The notes: generated from the sequence alone by a model not told the origin. DNA of 9,627 bases from Calditrichota bacterium (GCA_003818595.1 RPQV01000088.1:1-9627), one strand, 5' to 3'. Numbered from the stretch's first letter, positions 1 to 6,642 are shown. Numbers and translations: made by a program.

Positions 1-951
1 CTGACAAAACATATTGACCACAAGCGGAACAATTTTGCGGCATTGAATACTGCCTTTTTCCAAGACGGTGTTTATTTGAATGTCGCCGATTCTGTCGTCA
101 TTGAAAAACCGATTCAGTTATTGTTCATCTCAAAATACGGTACACAGCCGGGACTCTCTTTCCCACGCAACCTATACAGAGTGGGCAAAAACTCCCAAAT
201 ATCCGTTGATGAGCGATATCTAACTTTAGATCAAGGAATCTACTTCACCGATGTCGTCAGCGAAATCATTTTGGCGGACAATGCGCAACTTTATCATTAT
301 AAAATTCAACTGGAGAGCGAACAGGCCTATCATTTCGGATTAATGCACATCGCGCAGGATCGTAATAGTCATTTTTTTTCACAAAATTATTCATTCGGAG
401 GAAAAATCGTCAGGAATGATATCCATTCACTGCTGAACGGGGAAGGATCCGAATGCACGCTCAACGGCTTATACCTGGCCCAAAATCGTCAGTTGGTCGA
501 TAATCATACGGTCATTGAGCATGCCCAACCTCACTGCAACAGTCACGAATTGTACAAAGGAATCTTGAACCATCAGGCAAGAGCGGTATTTAGCGGCAAA
601 ATCCATGTGCATCAAGACGCCCAAAAGACTGATGCCATTCAATCAAATCAGAATTTGCTGCTTTCAGAGGAAGCAGTCGTGGACACTAAACCGCAACTGG
701 AAATCTATGCGGATGACGTCCGTTGCACACATGGCGGAACCGTCGGTCAACTTGATGAAGACGGCATTTTTTACCTGCGCAGTCGCGGAATCAGCAGAGA
801 AAAAGCCCACCATTTGATGATTCAGGCTTTTGCCGGTCAAGTCGTTGACACCATACCTGATGATTCGCTGCGAGAGACCGTAGCGCATCTGGTTGAAATA
901 CGCTTAAAGGAGAATTCATCTCAGTTTCTTGCAGATCAGCAAGTCCAATGA
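1..951 (+). CDS. sufD: SufD, Fe-S cluster assembly scaffold subunit (5' truncated)
   Basis: This is the C-terminal 316 residues of SufD, the partner of SufB and the ATPase SufC in the SufBCD scaffold, where new Fe-S clusters are built in the cytosol. The frame is open from base 1, and the residues before the first possible internal start (TTG at 43) already fit the family ('FAALNTAFFQDG'), so the true start lies outside the window. The middle is the beta-helix core. The C-terminal core carries 'DDVRCTHGGTVGQLDEDG' and 'FYLRSRGIS', the SufB/SufD signature. Its histidine (visible residue 244, codon 730-732) aligns with the SufD His implicated in cluster assembly at the SufB-SufD interface. The usual 'HGAT' reads 'HGGT' here, a mild change. 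The absence of the extra N-terminal SufB features and cysteines favours SufD over SufB. The next gene starts 22 nt after the stop, which suggests one operon. Confidence 0.95.
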   Translation: MTKHIDHKRNNFAALNTAFFQDGVYLNVADSVVIEKPIQLLFISKYGTQPGLSFPRNLYRVGKNSQISVDERYLTLDQGIYFTDVVSEIILADNAQLYHYKIQLESEQAYHFGLMHIAQDRNSHFFSQNYSFGGKIVRNDIHSLLNGEGSECTLNGLYLAQNRQLVDNHTVIEHAQPHCNSHELYKGILNHQARAVFSGKIHVHQDAQKTDAIQSNQNLLLSEEAVVDTKPQLEIYADDVRCTHGGTVGQLDEDGIFYLRSRGISREKAHHLMIQAFAGQVVDTIPDDSLRETVAHLVEIRLKENSSQFLADQQVQ

Positions 952-973
952 CCCTTTTAAGAAAGAAATCAAA

Positions 974-1285
974 ATGGCAGAATTCACTCTTCAGAACAAA
1001 GTCATCGAGATCCTGAGGACCTGTTATGATCCCGAAATCCCGGTGAATATTTATGATCTTGGTCTTGTCTATGAAGTAGAAGTGAATGATCAGGACCATG
1101 TTAAAATTGTCATGACCTTGACATCCCCCATGTGTCCGGTCGCTGAATCTTTACCAGAGGAAGTCCAATTTCGCATCGAAGAAATAGAGTCTGTAAAAAG
1201 TGTTGCGGTAGAGGTGGTCTGGGAACCGCCGTGGCATCCAGGCATGATGTCTGACGATGCAAAACTTGAATTGAACATGCTTTGA
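974..1285 (+). CDS. sufT: SufT-like DUF59/MIP18-family Fe-S assembly protein
   Basis: This 103-residue protein is a single DUF59 (MIP18/PaaD-like) domain. The family assists maturation of Fe-S proteins and is often encoded in suf operons. Visible signatures are 'CYDPEIPVNIYDLGLVYEV' near the N-terminus, 'MTLTSPMCPVAESLPEEV' with the conserved Cys in the 'SPMCP' loop, and the C-terminal 'WEPPWHPGMMSDDAKLEL' typical of SUF-associated members. The length is that of the stand-alone form, without the N-terminal extension of long SufT. I chose the ATG at 974 because the AAGAAAG at 959-965 lies 8 nt before it. The frame runs back to a TTG at 929, but that would overlap sufD and add residues that do not look like the family. 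The gene sits 22 nt after sufD. A role as carrier or helper in late cluster delivery is inferred from the family. Confidence 0.9.
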   Translation: MAEFTLQNKVIEILRTCYDPEIPVNIYDLGLVYEVEVNDQDHVKIVMTLTSPMCPVAESLPEEVQFRIEEIESVKSVAVEVVWEPPWHPGMMSDDAKLELNML

Positions 1286-1359
1286 GAATCAATGAATCTC
1301 TGTTCTATGCGGCTGCTTTGCAGCAAATAATCATTAACCATTTGGAAGAGATTTTCAAA

Positions 1360-1671
1360 ATGAGTAAATTTATTCGGGTTTGCGAGTTCAGCAGTTTGAC
1401 GGAAGGGGTCTTGCGAGCTGTTGATGCGGCTGGTCATAAAGTCGTCCTGATTCGCGATGGTGATCAGGTTTACGCTTTGAAAGATCAGTGCAGCCATGAA
1501 GAATTTCCGCTTTCAGAAGGATGGTATGAGGACGGTTGTTTATGTTGCGCGTTTCACGGCGCCAAATTCGACCCCAAAACAGGCGCTGCACTTTCTCTGC
1601 CCGCTTATGAAGCTATTGCCACCTATCCGGTCCGCGTTCAAAACGGCGTGGTTGAAATCGAAATTGCATAG
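1360..1671 (+). CDS. Small Rieske-type [2Fe-2S] ferredoxin
   Basis: This 103-residue soluble protein is one Rieske domain, like the ferredoxin components of ring-hydroxylating dioxygenases and the NirD subunit of nitrite reductase. The cluster ligands are all present: C44-x-H46 ('CSH') and C63-x-x-H66 ('CAFH'), followed by 'GAKFD' and 'TGAALSLPAYEAIATYPV', which close the fold. Two further cysteines (C60, C62) sit just before the second ligand pair. There is no signal peptide or membrane anchor, so it is not the cytochrome bc type. The ATG at 1360 is preceded by GGAAGAG at 1344-1350 with 9-nt spacing. The frame extends back to a TTG at 1282, which is rejected because it overlaps sufT and lacks a ribosome site. 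No oxygenase or reductase gene is nearby. Its place between sufT and sufS suggests a job in, or dependence on, SUF assembly, possibly electron transfer. That role is inferred. Confidence 0.9.
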   Translation: MSKFIRVCEFSSLTEGVLRAVDAAGHKVVLIRDGDQVYALKDQCSHEEFPLSEGWYEDGCLCCAFHGAKFDPKTGAALSLPAYEAIATYPVRVQNGVVEIEIA

Positions 1672-1716
1672 GAAACAAACGCAAATCTTGAAAAATGACC
1701 ATATGGGCATAAACAG

Positions 1717-2967
1717 ATGAGTTTGGCTGAAACCATTAGCGAGCCATTGAACGTTGAAGAAATCCGGCGTTCATTTCCCATTTTCAATTATCCTGAGAAT
1801 AAGGGATTAATCTATCTGGACAGCGCGGCAACAACGCAACGGCCTATCCAAGTTCTGGAAACGATCCGCAAGTTCAATGAGGAATATAATTCAAACATCC
1901 ATCGCAGTGCCTATAAACTTGCAGAAAGAGCAACAGCCGGATATGAATGTGCTCGGCTGCAAATCGCTCAATTTATTGGTGCCGCGCATCCCCACGAAAT
2001 CATTTTCACCCGAGGCGCCACTGAAGCGGTTAATTTTGTCGCTATTGGTTGGGGAAACAAATTTTTAAAACCCGGCGACGAGATTCTGATCAGTGAAATG
2101 GAGCATCACAGCAACCTCGTCCCCTGGCAAATGGCGGCCAAGCGCAATGGAGCAATATTGAAATTCATCTCGCTGAATCAAAACGGTGAACTCGAGCTGG
2201 AGGCGCTCGATGATTTGGTAACAGAACGGACTCGCCTGGTTGCCATCACCCATGCCTCCAATGTTCTCGGCAGCCGCGTCAATGTAAAAAAGGTGATTGA
2301 AAAGGCACACCAAGTTGACGCAGTCGTTGTGGTGGATGGTGCTCAGCATGTACCGCATGCCCGAGTGAATGTGGAAGACCTTGATGCTGATTTTTATCTC
2401 TTTTCAGGGCATAAAATGCTGGGTCCGATGGGAATCGGGATATTATACGGCAAAGAAAAACATTTAGATGCGATGGATCCGGTGTTGTTTGGCGGCTCGA
2501 TGATCGATGATGTCAATTATTATGAATCCACCTGGGCCGAGCTGCCATGGAAATTCGAGGCGGGGACGCAGAATATCCCGGCTGTCATTGGACTGGGGGC
2601 GGCGATCGAGTTCCTGGAACAAATCGGTATGGAACGCATTGAAGCGCACGACCGATCATTGACAGAATATTGTCTTAATCAGTTGGAACCGCTGGAAAAA
2701 ATCCGCATTTTCGGCCCTCACCGACAGCGATTGCCGGTGATCTCTTTTGCGATCGCCGGAATTCATGCGCACGATGTGGCCACATTTTTCGATAGCCGCA
2801 ACATTGCTATTCGTTCCGGTCATCATTGTGCTCGCTTAATTATGAGGAAACTGCAGATATCTTCGACAGCCCGTGCCAGTTTTTACCTATATAATAGCAA
2901 AGAGGAAATTGACAAATTCATTCGCGTCATTCATGAAGCAATAGGATATTTTTCACGATGGAATTAG
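1717..2967 (+). CDS. sufS: SufS, group II cysteine desulfurase (PLP enzyme)
   Basis: SufS removes sulfur from L-cysteine as an enzyme-bound persulfide and passes it to an acceptor for Fe-S assembly. The 416-residue protein has the usual length and every key residue: the PLP lysine K233 in 'SGHKMLGPMGIG', D207 and Q210 in 'VDGAQ', H130 in 'EMEHHSNLVPW', catalytic C371 in 'SGHHCARL' and the substrate arginine R386 in 'STARASFYLYN'. The spacing between these residues equals that of Escherichia coli SufS, shifted by 7. The short Cys loop marks group II (SufS/CsdA) rather than IscS. After the catalytic Cys most homologues have 'AQP', but here it is 'ARL', an unusual change next to the active site. 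The start at 1717 is the first suitable ATG, but the ribosome site before it is weak. The 3' end overlaps sufU by 10 nt, so translation is probably coupled and SufU is the expected acceptor. Confidence 0.96.
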   Translation: MSLAETISEPLNVEEIRRSFPIFNYPENKGLIYLDSAATTQRPIQVLETIRKFNEEYNSNIHRSAYKLAERATAGYECARLQIAQFIGAAHPHEIIFTRGATEAVNFVAIGWGNKFLKPGDEILISEMEHHSNLVPWQMAAKRNGAILKFISLNQNGELELEALDDLVTERTRLVAITHASNVLGSRVNVKKVIEKAHQVDAVVVVDGAQHVPHARVNVEDLDADFYLFSGHKMLGPMGIGILYGKEKHLDAMDPVLFGGSMIDDVNYYESTWAELPWKFEAGTQNIPAVIGLGAAIEFLEQIGMERIEAHDRSLTEYCLNQLEPLEKIRIFGPHRQRLPVISFAIAGIHAHDVATFFDSRNIAIRSGHHCARLIMRKLQISSTARASFYLYNSKEEIDKFIRVIHEAIGYFSRWN

Positions 2968-3410
2968 ATGATCTATATCAGGAAATCATCCTCGACCACT
3001 ATAAGCAGCCGAAAAATCAGGGCATTGTGGAGGATGCGGATATTACCGTTGACGGGCGCAATCCGTTCTGCGGCGACGAGATTAAAGTAACGCTCAAATT
3101 CAAAAATGATGTCGTTGATGACATAAAATTCACCGGCAGCGGATGTGCCATCAGTCAGGCCTCAGCATCGGTGATGACCGAAAATATCAAAGGCAAAAAC
3201 ACAACAGAAGTGAAACAGTTGTTTCAGGAATTTGCCGAGATGGTCAAAGGTGATTGTGATGATCATGATCATCCTCACATCGACGACACTTGCGAATTGG
3301 CTGCTTTCCAAGGCGTTGCCGCATTCCCGACACGCGTCAAGTGCGCGATGCTGGCGTGGAATGCCATGAGGGAAGGGATTGAACGAGAACTGAACAAAAA
3401 AGGGAAATAA
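2958..3410 (+). CDS. sufU: SufU, zinc-dependent sulfur acceptor for SufS
   Basis: SufU receives persulfide sulfur from SufS through a zinc-bound cysteine and relays it to SufBCD. This 150-residue protein matches the family in length. The four zinc ligands are visible: C38 and D40 in 'NPFCGDEI', C63 in 'TGSGCAISQASASVM', and C129 in 'TRVKCAMLAWNA'. The 66-residue step between the second and third Cys is longer than in IscU and includes the insert that separates SufU from IscU. Two more cysteines (C100, C112) flank the His/Asp-rich stretch 'DDHDHPHIDD', which could be an added metal site. The IscU histidine beside the last Cys is replaced by Lys128, as expected for SufU. The ATG at 2958 lies inside the end of sufS, an arrangement typical of coupled translation. 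No SufE gene is seen, which fits SufU as the sole acceptor. Confidence 0.95.
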   Translation: MELDDLYQEIILDHYKQPKNQGIVEDADITVDGRNPFCGDEIKVTLKFKNDVVDDIKFTGSGCAISQASASVMTENIKGKNTTEVKQLFQEFAEMVKGDCDDHDHPHIDDTCELAAFQGVAAFPTRVKCAMLAWNAMREGIERELNKKGK

Positions 3411-3443
3411 TTTCAAACCATTCATTGTGAGAATAGTCCAGCC

Positions 3444-4118
3444 ATGCTGCCAATGCGAGCCTCTGATCGATCCAAATTGATTTTCATAATTTTATACCTA
3501 CTCACCATCATAACGCTTTTCTCCAGTTGTGATCGGGCAGACCAATTTAATCCGCTTCATTACTTTCCGATTTCTAAAGATAATTATTGGCATTTCAGCG
3601 GACAAATCCACACGATGAAAGTGGATGAAATTATTAAAAGCGGAGGTGAGGAAACGGTTACTTTGTCGTTTGTCGATTCCCTTCAAGTCGTCCTCTGGAA
3701 AGAAAAGTATAAAATCGTAAAAAACCAATTGCGATGGTATTCGTTTGAACCGCAGTCAACTCTTTTGCCGCAGGTTAATTTTGATCCGCCCCTTTTATTT
3801 GCCCCTTTTTCCGATGAATCTGGTGAACTGATGCGGATTATATCTATTGAAACTCAAACAGATACCGTAAAAACAGAGAACGAGATTACTGTTGATTATC
3901 AGATACAAAATATAGAAGATGTCAAAACTCAAGCCGGTATTTTCCCCGACTGTATTAAAATGAAATTGACCTTTACCTATCCTCAATCTGTTCAGCGGCC
4001 TCTTTTCGTCGGCGAACATTATTGGTGGTTTGCGCCGGGCATTGGACCGGTAAAATATGATTTACCGACTGCTTTCGGTGAATTAATCGAGATGAACGTA
4101 AGCCATCTGATCTTGTAG
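3444..4118 (+). CDS. Putative lipoprotein of unknown function
   Basis: I do not recognise this 224-residue family. The N-terminus has basic residues (R5, R9, K11), a hydrophobic stretch at about 12-26 and a lipobox-like 'LFSSC' with the Cys at residue 29, so it is probably exported and lipid-anchored. The mature part begins 'FNPLHYFPISKDNYW', a pattern seen at the start of many short FCB lipoproteins, and continues as alternating beta-type sequence. A 'YWWFAPGIGPVKYDL' motif lies near the C-terminus. There are no transmembrane segments after the signal, and the only other cysteine is in 'FPDCIK'. It starts 33 nt after sufU on the same strand and may be read through from the suf operon, but nothing in it suggests Fe-S work. 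No good Shine-Dalgarno precedes the ATG at 3444 or the in-frame ATG at 3453, so the exact start is uncertain. Confidence 0.8.
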   Translation: MLPMRASDRSKLIFIILYLLTIITLFSSCDRADQFNPLHYFPISKDNYWHFSGQIHTMKVDEIIKSGGEETVTLSFVDSLQVVLWKEKYKIVKNQLRWYSFEPQSTLLPQVNFDPPLLFAPFSDESGELMRIISIETQTDTVKTENEITVDYQIQNIEDVKTQAGIFPDCIKMKLTFTYPQSVQRPLFVGEHYWWFAPGIGPVKYDLPTAFGELIEMNVSHLIL

Positions 4119-4202
4119 CCATCGCCGATTTCTGAAGATCAAGAAAACCTTGCAAAGGAATAATTGTATCTTTTTTTTCGATGTTCAAAAAAATGGTTCC
4201 CC
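4119..4202. other. Short convergent intergenic gap
   Basis: This 84-nt gap separates the 3' ends of the + strand suf/lipoprotein block and the - strand GH5 gene. It contains a run of eight T (4171-4178) and a run of seven A (4187-4193), so each strand has a U-tract. The only hairpin I can find nearby is a 4-bp stem with a 3-nt loop (4148-4158), too weak and too far from the T run to count as an intrinsic terminator. Transcription from both sides presumably ends here, but no convincing signal is visible. Confidence 0.5.
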
Positions 4203-5237
4203 TCACTGCATAGATTTCGGGCGGACAGACGTGTTTTGAATACTGAACGGACTGGTGACCGCCACTTCCACACCCCATGGTGAATTGTCCCAATGACCAT
4301 AGAGCTTGTCCTGAGTCAGGCTGTGGCCATCGTTGGGTTCACTGCAGCACCACCACACCCAGGGCAACCAGCCGATTTCATTCTGATGGGCATATTCCAT
4401 GATAAAACGCCACTCGATGGGAGTGGATGATGCGCGACTATCCGCCTGCTCGCTGCGCGAAAATTCACCGATAATAAAAGGAATCTCCTTTACGACGACA
4501 GAATCGATTGTGGCCTGAATTCGCTTTTTGGTGCCACCCCACGAAATGGGATCCCAAGGATGCCAAGAAAAAATCAGATTGTGTTCCGGATCTTTGTCTA
4601 TCAGATAGCGGGCATTATTGAGAACATATTTTTCCCCGCGACCCCAATTGGATGCATCGATCACCAATGGGCACCGTATGCCCGCCGTGCGCATGCGGTT
4701 GACCGCTTTCTCGTATCCCGCTCGATATTGTGCATCGGTTACGTTTCCATCACCCGCTTCGTTGGCAATGTTCACCAAGATATTTTTTTCATGGCCTTTG
4801 AGTACGGCAGCTATATCACCTTTACACCAGAAATCCACGCAGTCATCAAGCTGGTCCCATTTCCCCGTAGCCATCCACACACAGGGCATGGGAATCATGT
4901 GATTTTGAATACAATTTGCCAGCGTGCGACTCAGATCAGATGCAGTGGCGATCGGATCATTCATCCAGAATATCCGCACCACATTGGCACCGGTTTTGGC
5001 AATTTCCGGATAGGTGACATTGCCCAATTTATCCCAGTAAATAATCATGGCATTGACCCCCCGCAGCACCACCTTTTCACCGTACCGATCTACCAAATGC
5101 CGGCCTTCAACCTTAAATGTGGTATATCGGGATGATGGAGATTGCGGTTCAGCGGGTGATTCCTTGTGACACCGAACAGCACATAGTGCTAAAAATGCAC
5201 TGACAAAAAAGATCCGCTTAAACAAAAGGCTTGACAT
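4203..5237 (-). CDS. Secreted GH5 glycoside hydrolase, GH5_8 beta-mannanase-like
   Basis: This 344-residue protein is probably an endo-acting beta-1,4-glycanase, most likely a beta-mannanase. A TIM barrel starts with 'VLRGVNAMIIYW' and contains the conserved Arg88 in 'ANVVRIFWM', the acid/base E160 in 'ILVNIANEAG', His226 in 'FSWHPW', the nucleophile E258 in 'FIIGEFS' and the final strand 'GWLPWVWW'. The phrases 'ILVNIANE', 'AGIRCPLVIDASNWG' and 'IIGEF' resemble Bacillus-type GH5_8 mannanases, but cellulase or other activity is not excluded. The N-terminus has a hydrophobic export signal (about residues 9-21). The nearby cysteines C19 and C23 lack a proper lipobox (Leu and Arg at -1), so lipid anchoring is uncertain. 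At least seven Cys remain in the mature part, including C133/C138 and adjacent C297-C298, suggesting disulfides. The ATG at 5237 has AGGAG 7 nt upstream. It is last in the locus, 291 nt after the LamG gene. Confidence 0.88.
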   Translation of the reverse strand: MSSLLFKRIFFVSAFLALCAVRCHKESPAEPQSPSSRYTTFKVEGRHLVDRYGEKVVLRGVNAMIIYWDKLGNVTYPEIAKTGANVVRIFWMNDPIATASDLSRTLANCIQNHMIPMPCVWMATGKWDQLDDCVDFWCKGDIAAVLKGHEKNILVNIANEAGDGNVTDAQYRAGYEKAVNRMRTAGIRCPLVIDASNWGRGEKYVLNNARYLIDKDPEHNLIFSWHPWDPISWGGTKKRIQATIDSVVVKEIPFIIGEFSRSEQADSRASSTPIEWRFIMEYAHQNEIGWLPWVWWCCSEPNDGHSLTQDKLYGHWDNSPWGVEVAVTSPFSIQNTSVRPKSMQ

Positions 5238-5243
5238 GATTTA

Positions 5244-5248
5244 CTCCT
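5244..5248 (-). promoter_or_regulatory. Ribosome binding site of the GH5 gene
   Basis: On the - strand this reads AGGAG, 6 nt before the ATG of the GH5 gene (5237). It is a clear Shine-Dalgarno and fixes the start codon used. Confidence 0.75.
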
Positions 5249-5275
5249 GATCAATAATCCTGCAAAACGATACTC

Positions 5276-5295
5276 ATCCACGGCTAACCGTGCAT
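5276..5295. repeat. 20-bp imperfect palindrome in the GH5 leader
   Basis: The sequence has inverted arms CACGG and CCGTG around CTAA. Beyond one mismatched pair the symmetry continues with AT/AT, so 7 of 8 pairs match outside the 4-nt centre. It lies about 40-60 nt upstream of the GH5 start codon. It could be an operator for a regulator or a short hairpin in the mRNA leader. No protein can be assigned from sequence alone. Confidence 0.4.
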
Positions 5296-5356
5296 AAAGG
5301 CCTCGAAATAATCAAATCAAATGTAGTTATTCCGCAGGATTAAAATCAAGTTGGCA

Positions 5357-5387
5357 AATTCCATGGGATACTTCTATCAATGGAATT
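5357..5387. repeat. 31-nt hairpin-forming inverted repeat upstream of GH5
   Basis: The outer arms AATTCCAT (5357-5364) and ATGGAATT (5380-5387) are perfect complements. The inner arms GATA (5367-5370) and TATC (5375-5378) close a 4-nt loop, with a small 2 against 1 nt internal bulge. That gives 12 paired bases in 31 nt. No T-run follows on either strand, so it is not an ordinary terminator. It lies 120-150 nt before the GH5 start, where a promoter or operator would be expected. Confidence 0.5.
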
Positions 5388-5487
5388 CGCTGTTGCTTGC
5401 TGAAATTATTCAACCATAAAGCTCCCGACTCAATTTCCAAGCATGCTGCACTGCGGGGTTTCTCCATTAGCCCCTTAAAATGTAGTT

Positions 5488-5520
5488 GGCTCTGCCGCTT
5501 AAAGTGCGGGCAGCAGAGCC
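5488..5520 (-). terminator. Stem-loop after the LamG gene, possible terminator
   Basis: Perfect 8-bp arms GGCTCTGC (5488-5495) and GCAGAGCC (5513-5520) enclose 17 nt that can add a CGC/GCG stem (5496-5498 with 5506-5508). The stem begins 8 nt after the LamG stop codon on the - strand, the usual place for an intrinsic terminator or a 3'-end stabiliser. The downstream - strand sequence has only a broken T stretch (AACTACATTTTAAG), so efficient termination is doubtful and partial read-through to GH5 is possible. Confidence 0.5.
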
Positions 5521-5528
5521 TTATCGAT

Positions 5529-6632
5529 TTAACGAATCAGAGACATTTTGTGCAATTCACTTTTACCATTGCCGGTCAGCCGACAGAAGTAGATACCGCT
5601 GGGGACGCCATTCCCGTTGTCATCCGCCCCGTTCCATGACATCGAATGCCGGCCCTGTTGCATGATTCCTTGGGCCAAAGTTCGGATTTTACGTCCCGAA
5701 GCGTCAAACACGTCCAAGTGGATGTCCTGAGTATTATCAAGGGAGAAACTAATCGTTGTGTTGGGATTAAAAGGATTCGGATAGTTGCTCAGGAGTGCAA
5801 ATGTCTGCGGTGCAGAAGGTTTTTCGACCACACCTACCGAACCTCCATTCGGACCTTCCATCAGATAGAGCATTTCATTCTGACTGTCATCAAGGGCAAC
5901 ATCCCATATTCTGACACGGTCCATCAGGCCGACGAGTTTGACCGAAGTGAGAGCATCAGCATCATTCGGTCTGGCACCCAAGTATAGATCATCGCCGCTG
6001 TTGATGACGATTTCCGCCGTCGCTTCTGTTTCAGCAGCAATGATTCCATCCAGATAAAATTTCATCGATACGCCATTGATCAAAGTAATGGTCACCAAGT
6101 GCCACTCGCCATCCATAACCCCAATTCCGCATTCGCTTTCCAGTGTCGCTACCCGAGGCTGGCTGCCGTCAACGCTATTTAAAATACAGTCCACGCCGTT
6201 GTTCCCGGGATTCAACCAAACGTCGACATGACGCTCCATTGGATCTTCAGGCCAGACATCGCCGCCCATCCAGAAAACATAACCCCAATTGGGTGCACCA
6301 ACATACTGAATCCAAGCAGAAAAGGTGTAGTTCGGTGAATTCATAAAATCTTTGAAAGGAATGAAAATATAGACAAGTTCGCCAAAGGCATTTTCTTCAG
6401 TAAACTCGATGCAGCCGCGTCCTTCATCTGGTTTGGTAAAAATACCGCCGGTCGATCGCACCAACACACCCGAGCCTTCGACAATCTCGCCATTATTGGC
6501 AGCAGAACCCTGATCGATAACCGTCGTGCCTTCAGTTTCCTCAAAATCATAAAAGCTGTTTGGGGCAGGCACATCCGCGACTGCAGAAATCGTGAAAACC
6601 AAAATAAACAAAAACAAAATGTTCGTTCTCAT
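5529..6632 (-). CDS. Secreted LamG-domain protein with C-terminal sorting (FlgD-Ig-like) domain
   Basis: This 367-residue exported protein has three parts. Residues 1-19 are a Sec signal peptide (hydrophobic 5-17, cleavage expected after 'AVA' before D20). About 27-258 form a concanavalin/LamG jellyroll domain, seen in 'FYDFEETEGTTVIDQGSAAN', 'YTFSAWIQYVG', 'DGEWHLVTITLINGVSMKFY', 'LYLGARP' and 'GLMDRVRIWDVAL'. About 277-367 form a C-terminal domain with 'SNYPNPFNPNTTISFSL', 'LDVFDASGRKIRTL' and 'NGNGVPSGIYFCRL', of the type that directs secretion or surface attachment in FCB bacteria (type 9-like sorting). No catalytic residues are recognisable, so glycan or surface binding is the likely role. 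The start at 6632 is set by GGAGG at 6638-6642. An in-frame ATG at 6665 lacks a ribosome site and would spoil the signal peptide. It lies between the sensor and the GH5 enzyme on the same strand. Confidence 0.9.
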   Translation of the reverse strand: MRTNILFLFILVFTISAVADVPAPNSFYDFEETEGTTVIDQGSAANNGEIVEGSGVLVRSTGGIFTKPDEGRGCIEFTEENAFGELVYIFIPFKDFMNSPNYTFSAWIQYVGAPNWGYVFWMGGDVWPEDPMERHVDVWLNPGNNGVDCILNSVDGSQPRVATLESECGIGVMDGEWHLVTITLINGVSMKFYLDGIIAAETEATAEIVINSGDDLYLGARPNDADALTSVKLVGLMDRVRIWDVALDDSQNEMLYLMEGPNGGSVGVVEKPSAPQTFALLSNYPNPFNPNTTISFSLDNTQDIHLDVFDASGRKIRTLAQGIMQQGRHSMSWNGADDNGNGVPSGIYFCRLTGNGKSELHKMSLIR

Positions 6633-6637
6633 CTTTA

Positions 6638-6642
6638 CCTCC
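6638..6642 (-). promoter_or_regulatory. Ribosome binding site of the LamG gene
   Basis: The - strand reads GGAGG followed by TAAAG and ATG. This strong site selects the ATG at 6632 over the in-frame ATG at 6665. Confidence 0.8.

Larger units (their letters stand above)
5238..5528. other. Structured intergenic region between LamG and GH5 genes
   Basis: These 291 nt contain no credible ORF on either strand. They hold the stem-loop after the LamG gene, the 31-nt inverted repeat, the 20-bp palindrome and a 9-bp inverted pair TAATCCTGC (5255-5263) / GCAGGATTA (5334-5342) that spans the palindrome. A 10-bp direct repeat AAATGTAGTT occurs at 5319-5328 and 5478-5487. I could not find a convincing -35/-10 pair for the GH5 gene. 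The density of symmetric elements suggests that GH5 has its own control region. Confidence 0.5.

Noticed and set aside
1292..1330. 12-codon ORF with two Cys codons before the Rieske gene, considered as a cysteine-sensing leader peptide
   Set aside because: It has no ribosome site, only two separated Cys codons, and the nearby GCTGC/GCAGC hairpin (1312-1324) has no T-run. There is not enough for an attenuator.
3258..3273. Perfect 16-bp palindrome inside sufU as an operator or mobile-element site
   Set aside because: It is explained by alternating Asp (GAT) and His (CAT) codons within the conserved reading frame.
4148..4178. Possible intrinsic terminator of the suf/lipoprotein transcript
   Set aside because: The stem is only 4 bp and the T-run begins 12 nt after it, so it does not fit an intrinsic terminator.
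4560..5135. 191-codon + strand ORF opposite the GH5 gene
   Set aside because: It is antisense to a clear GH5 catalytic domain, its product shows no domain or signal, and no ribosome site stands out. It is a shadow of the real gene.
5646..5987. 113-codon + strand ORF opposite the LamG gene
   Set aside because: It overlaps the LamG and sorting domains in antisense, and its translation resembles no known protein.
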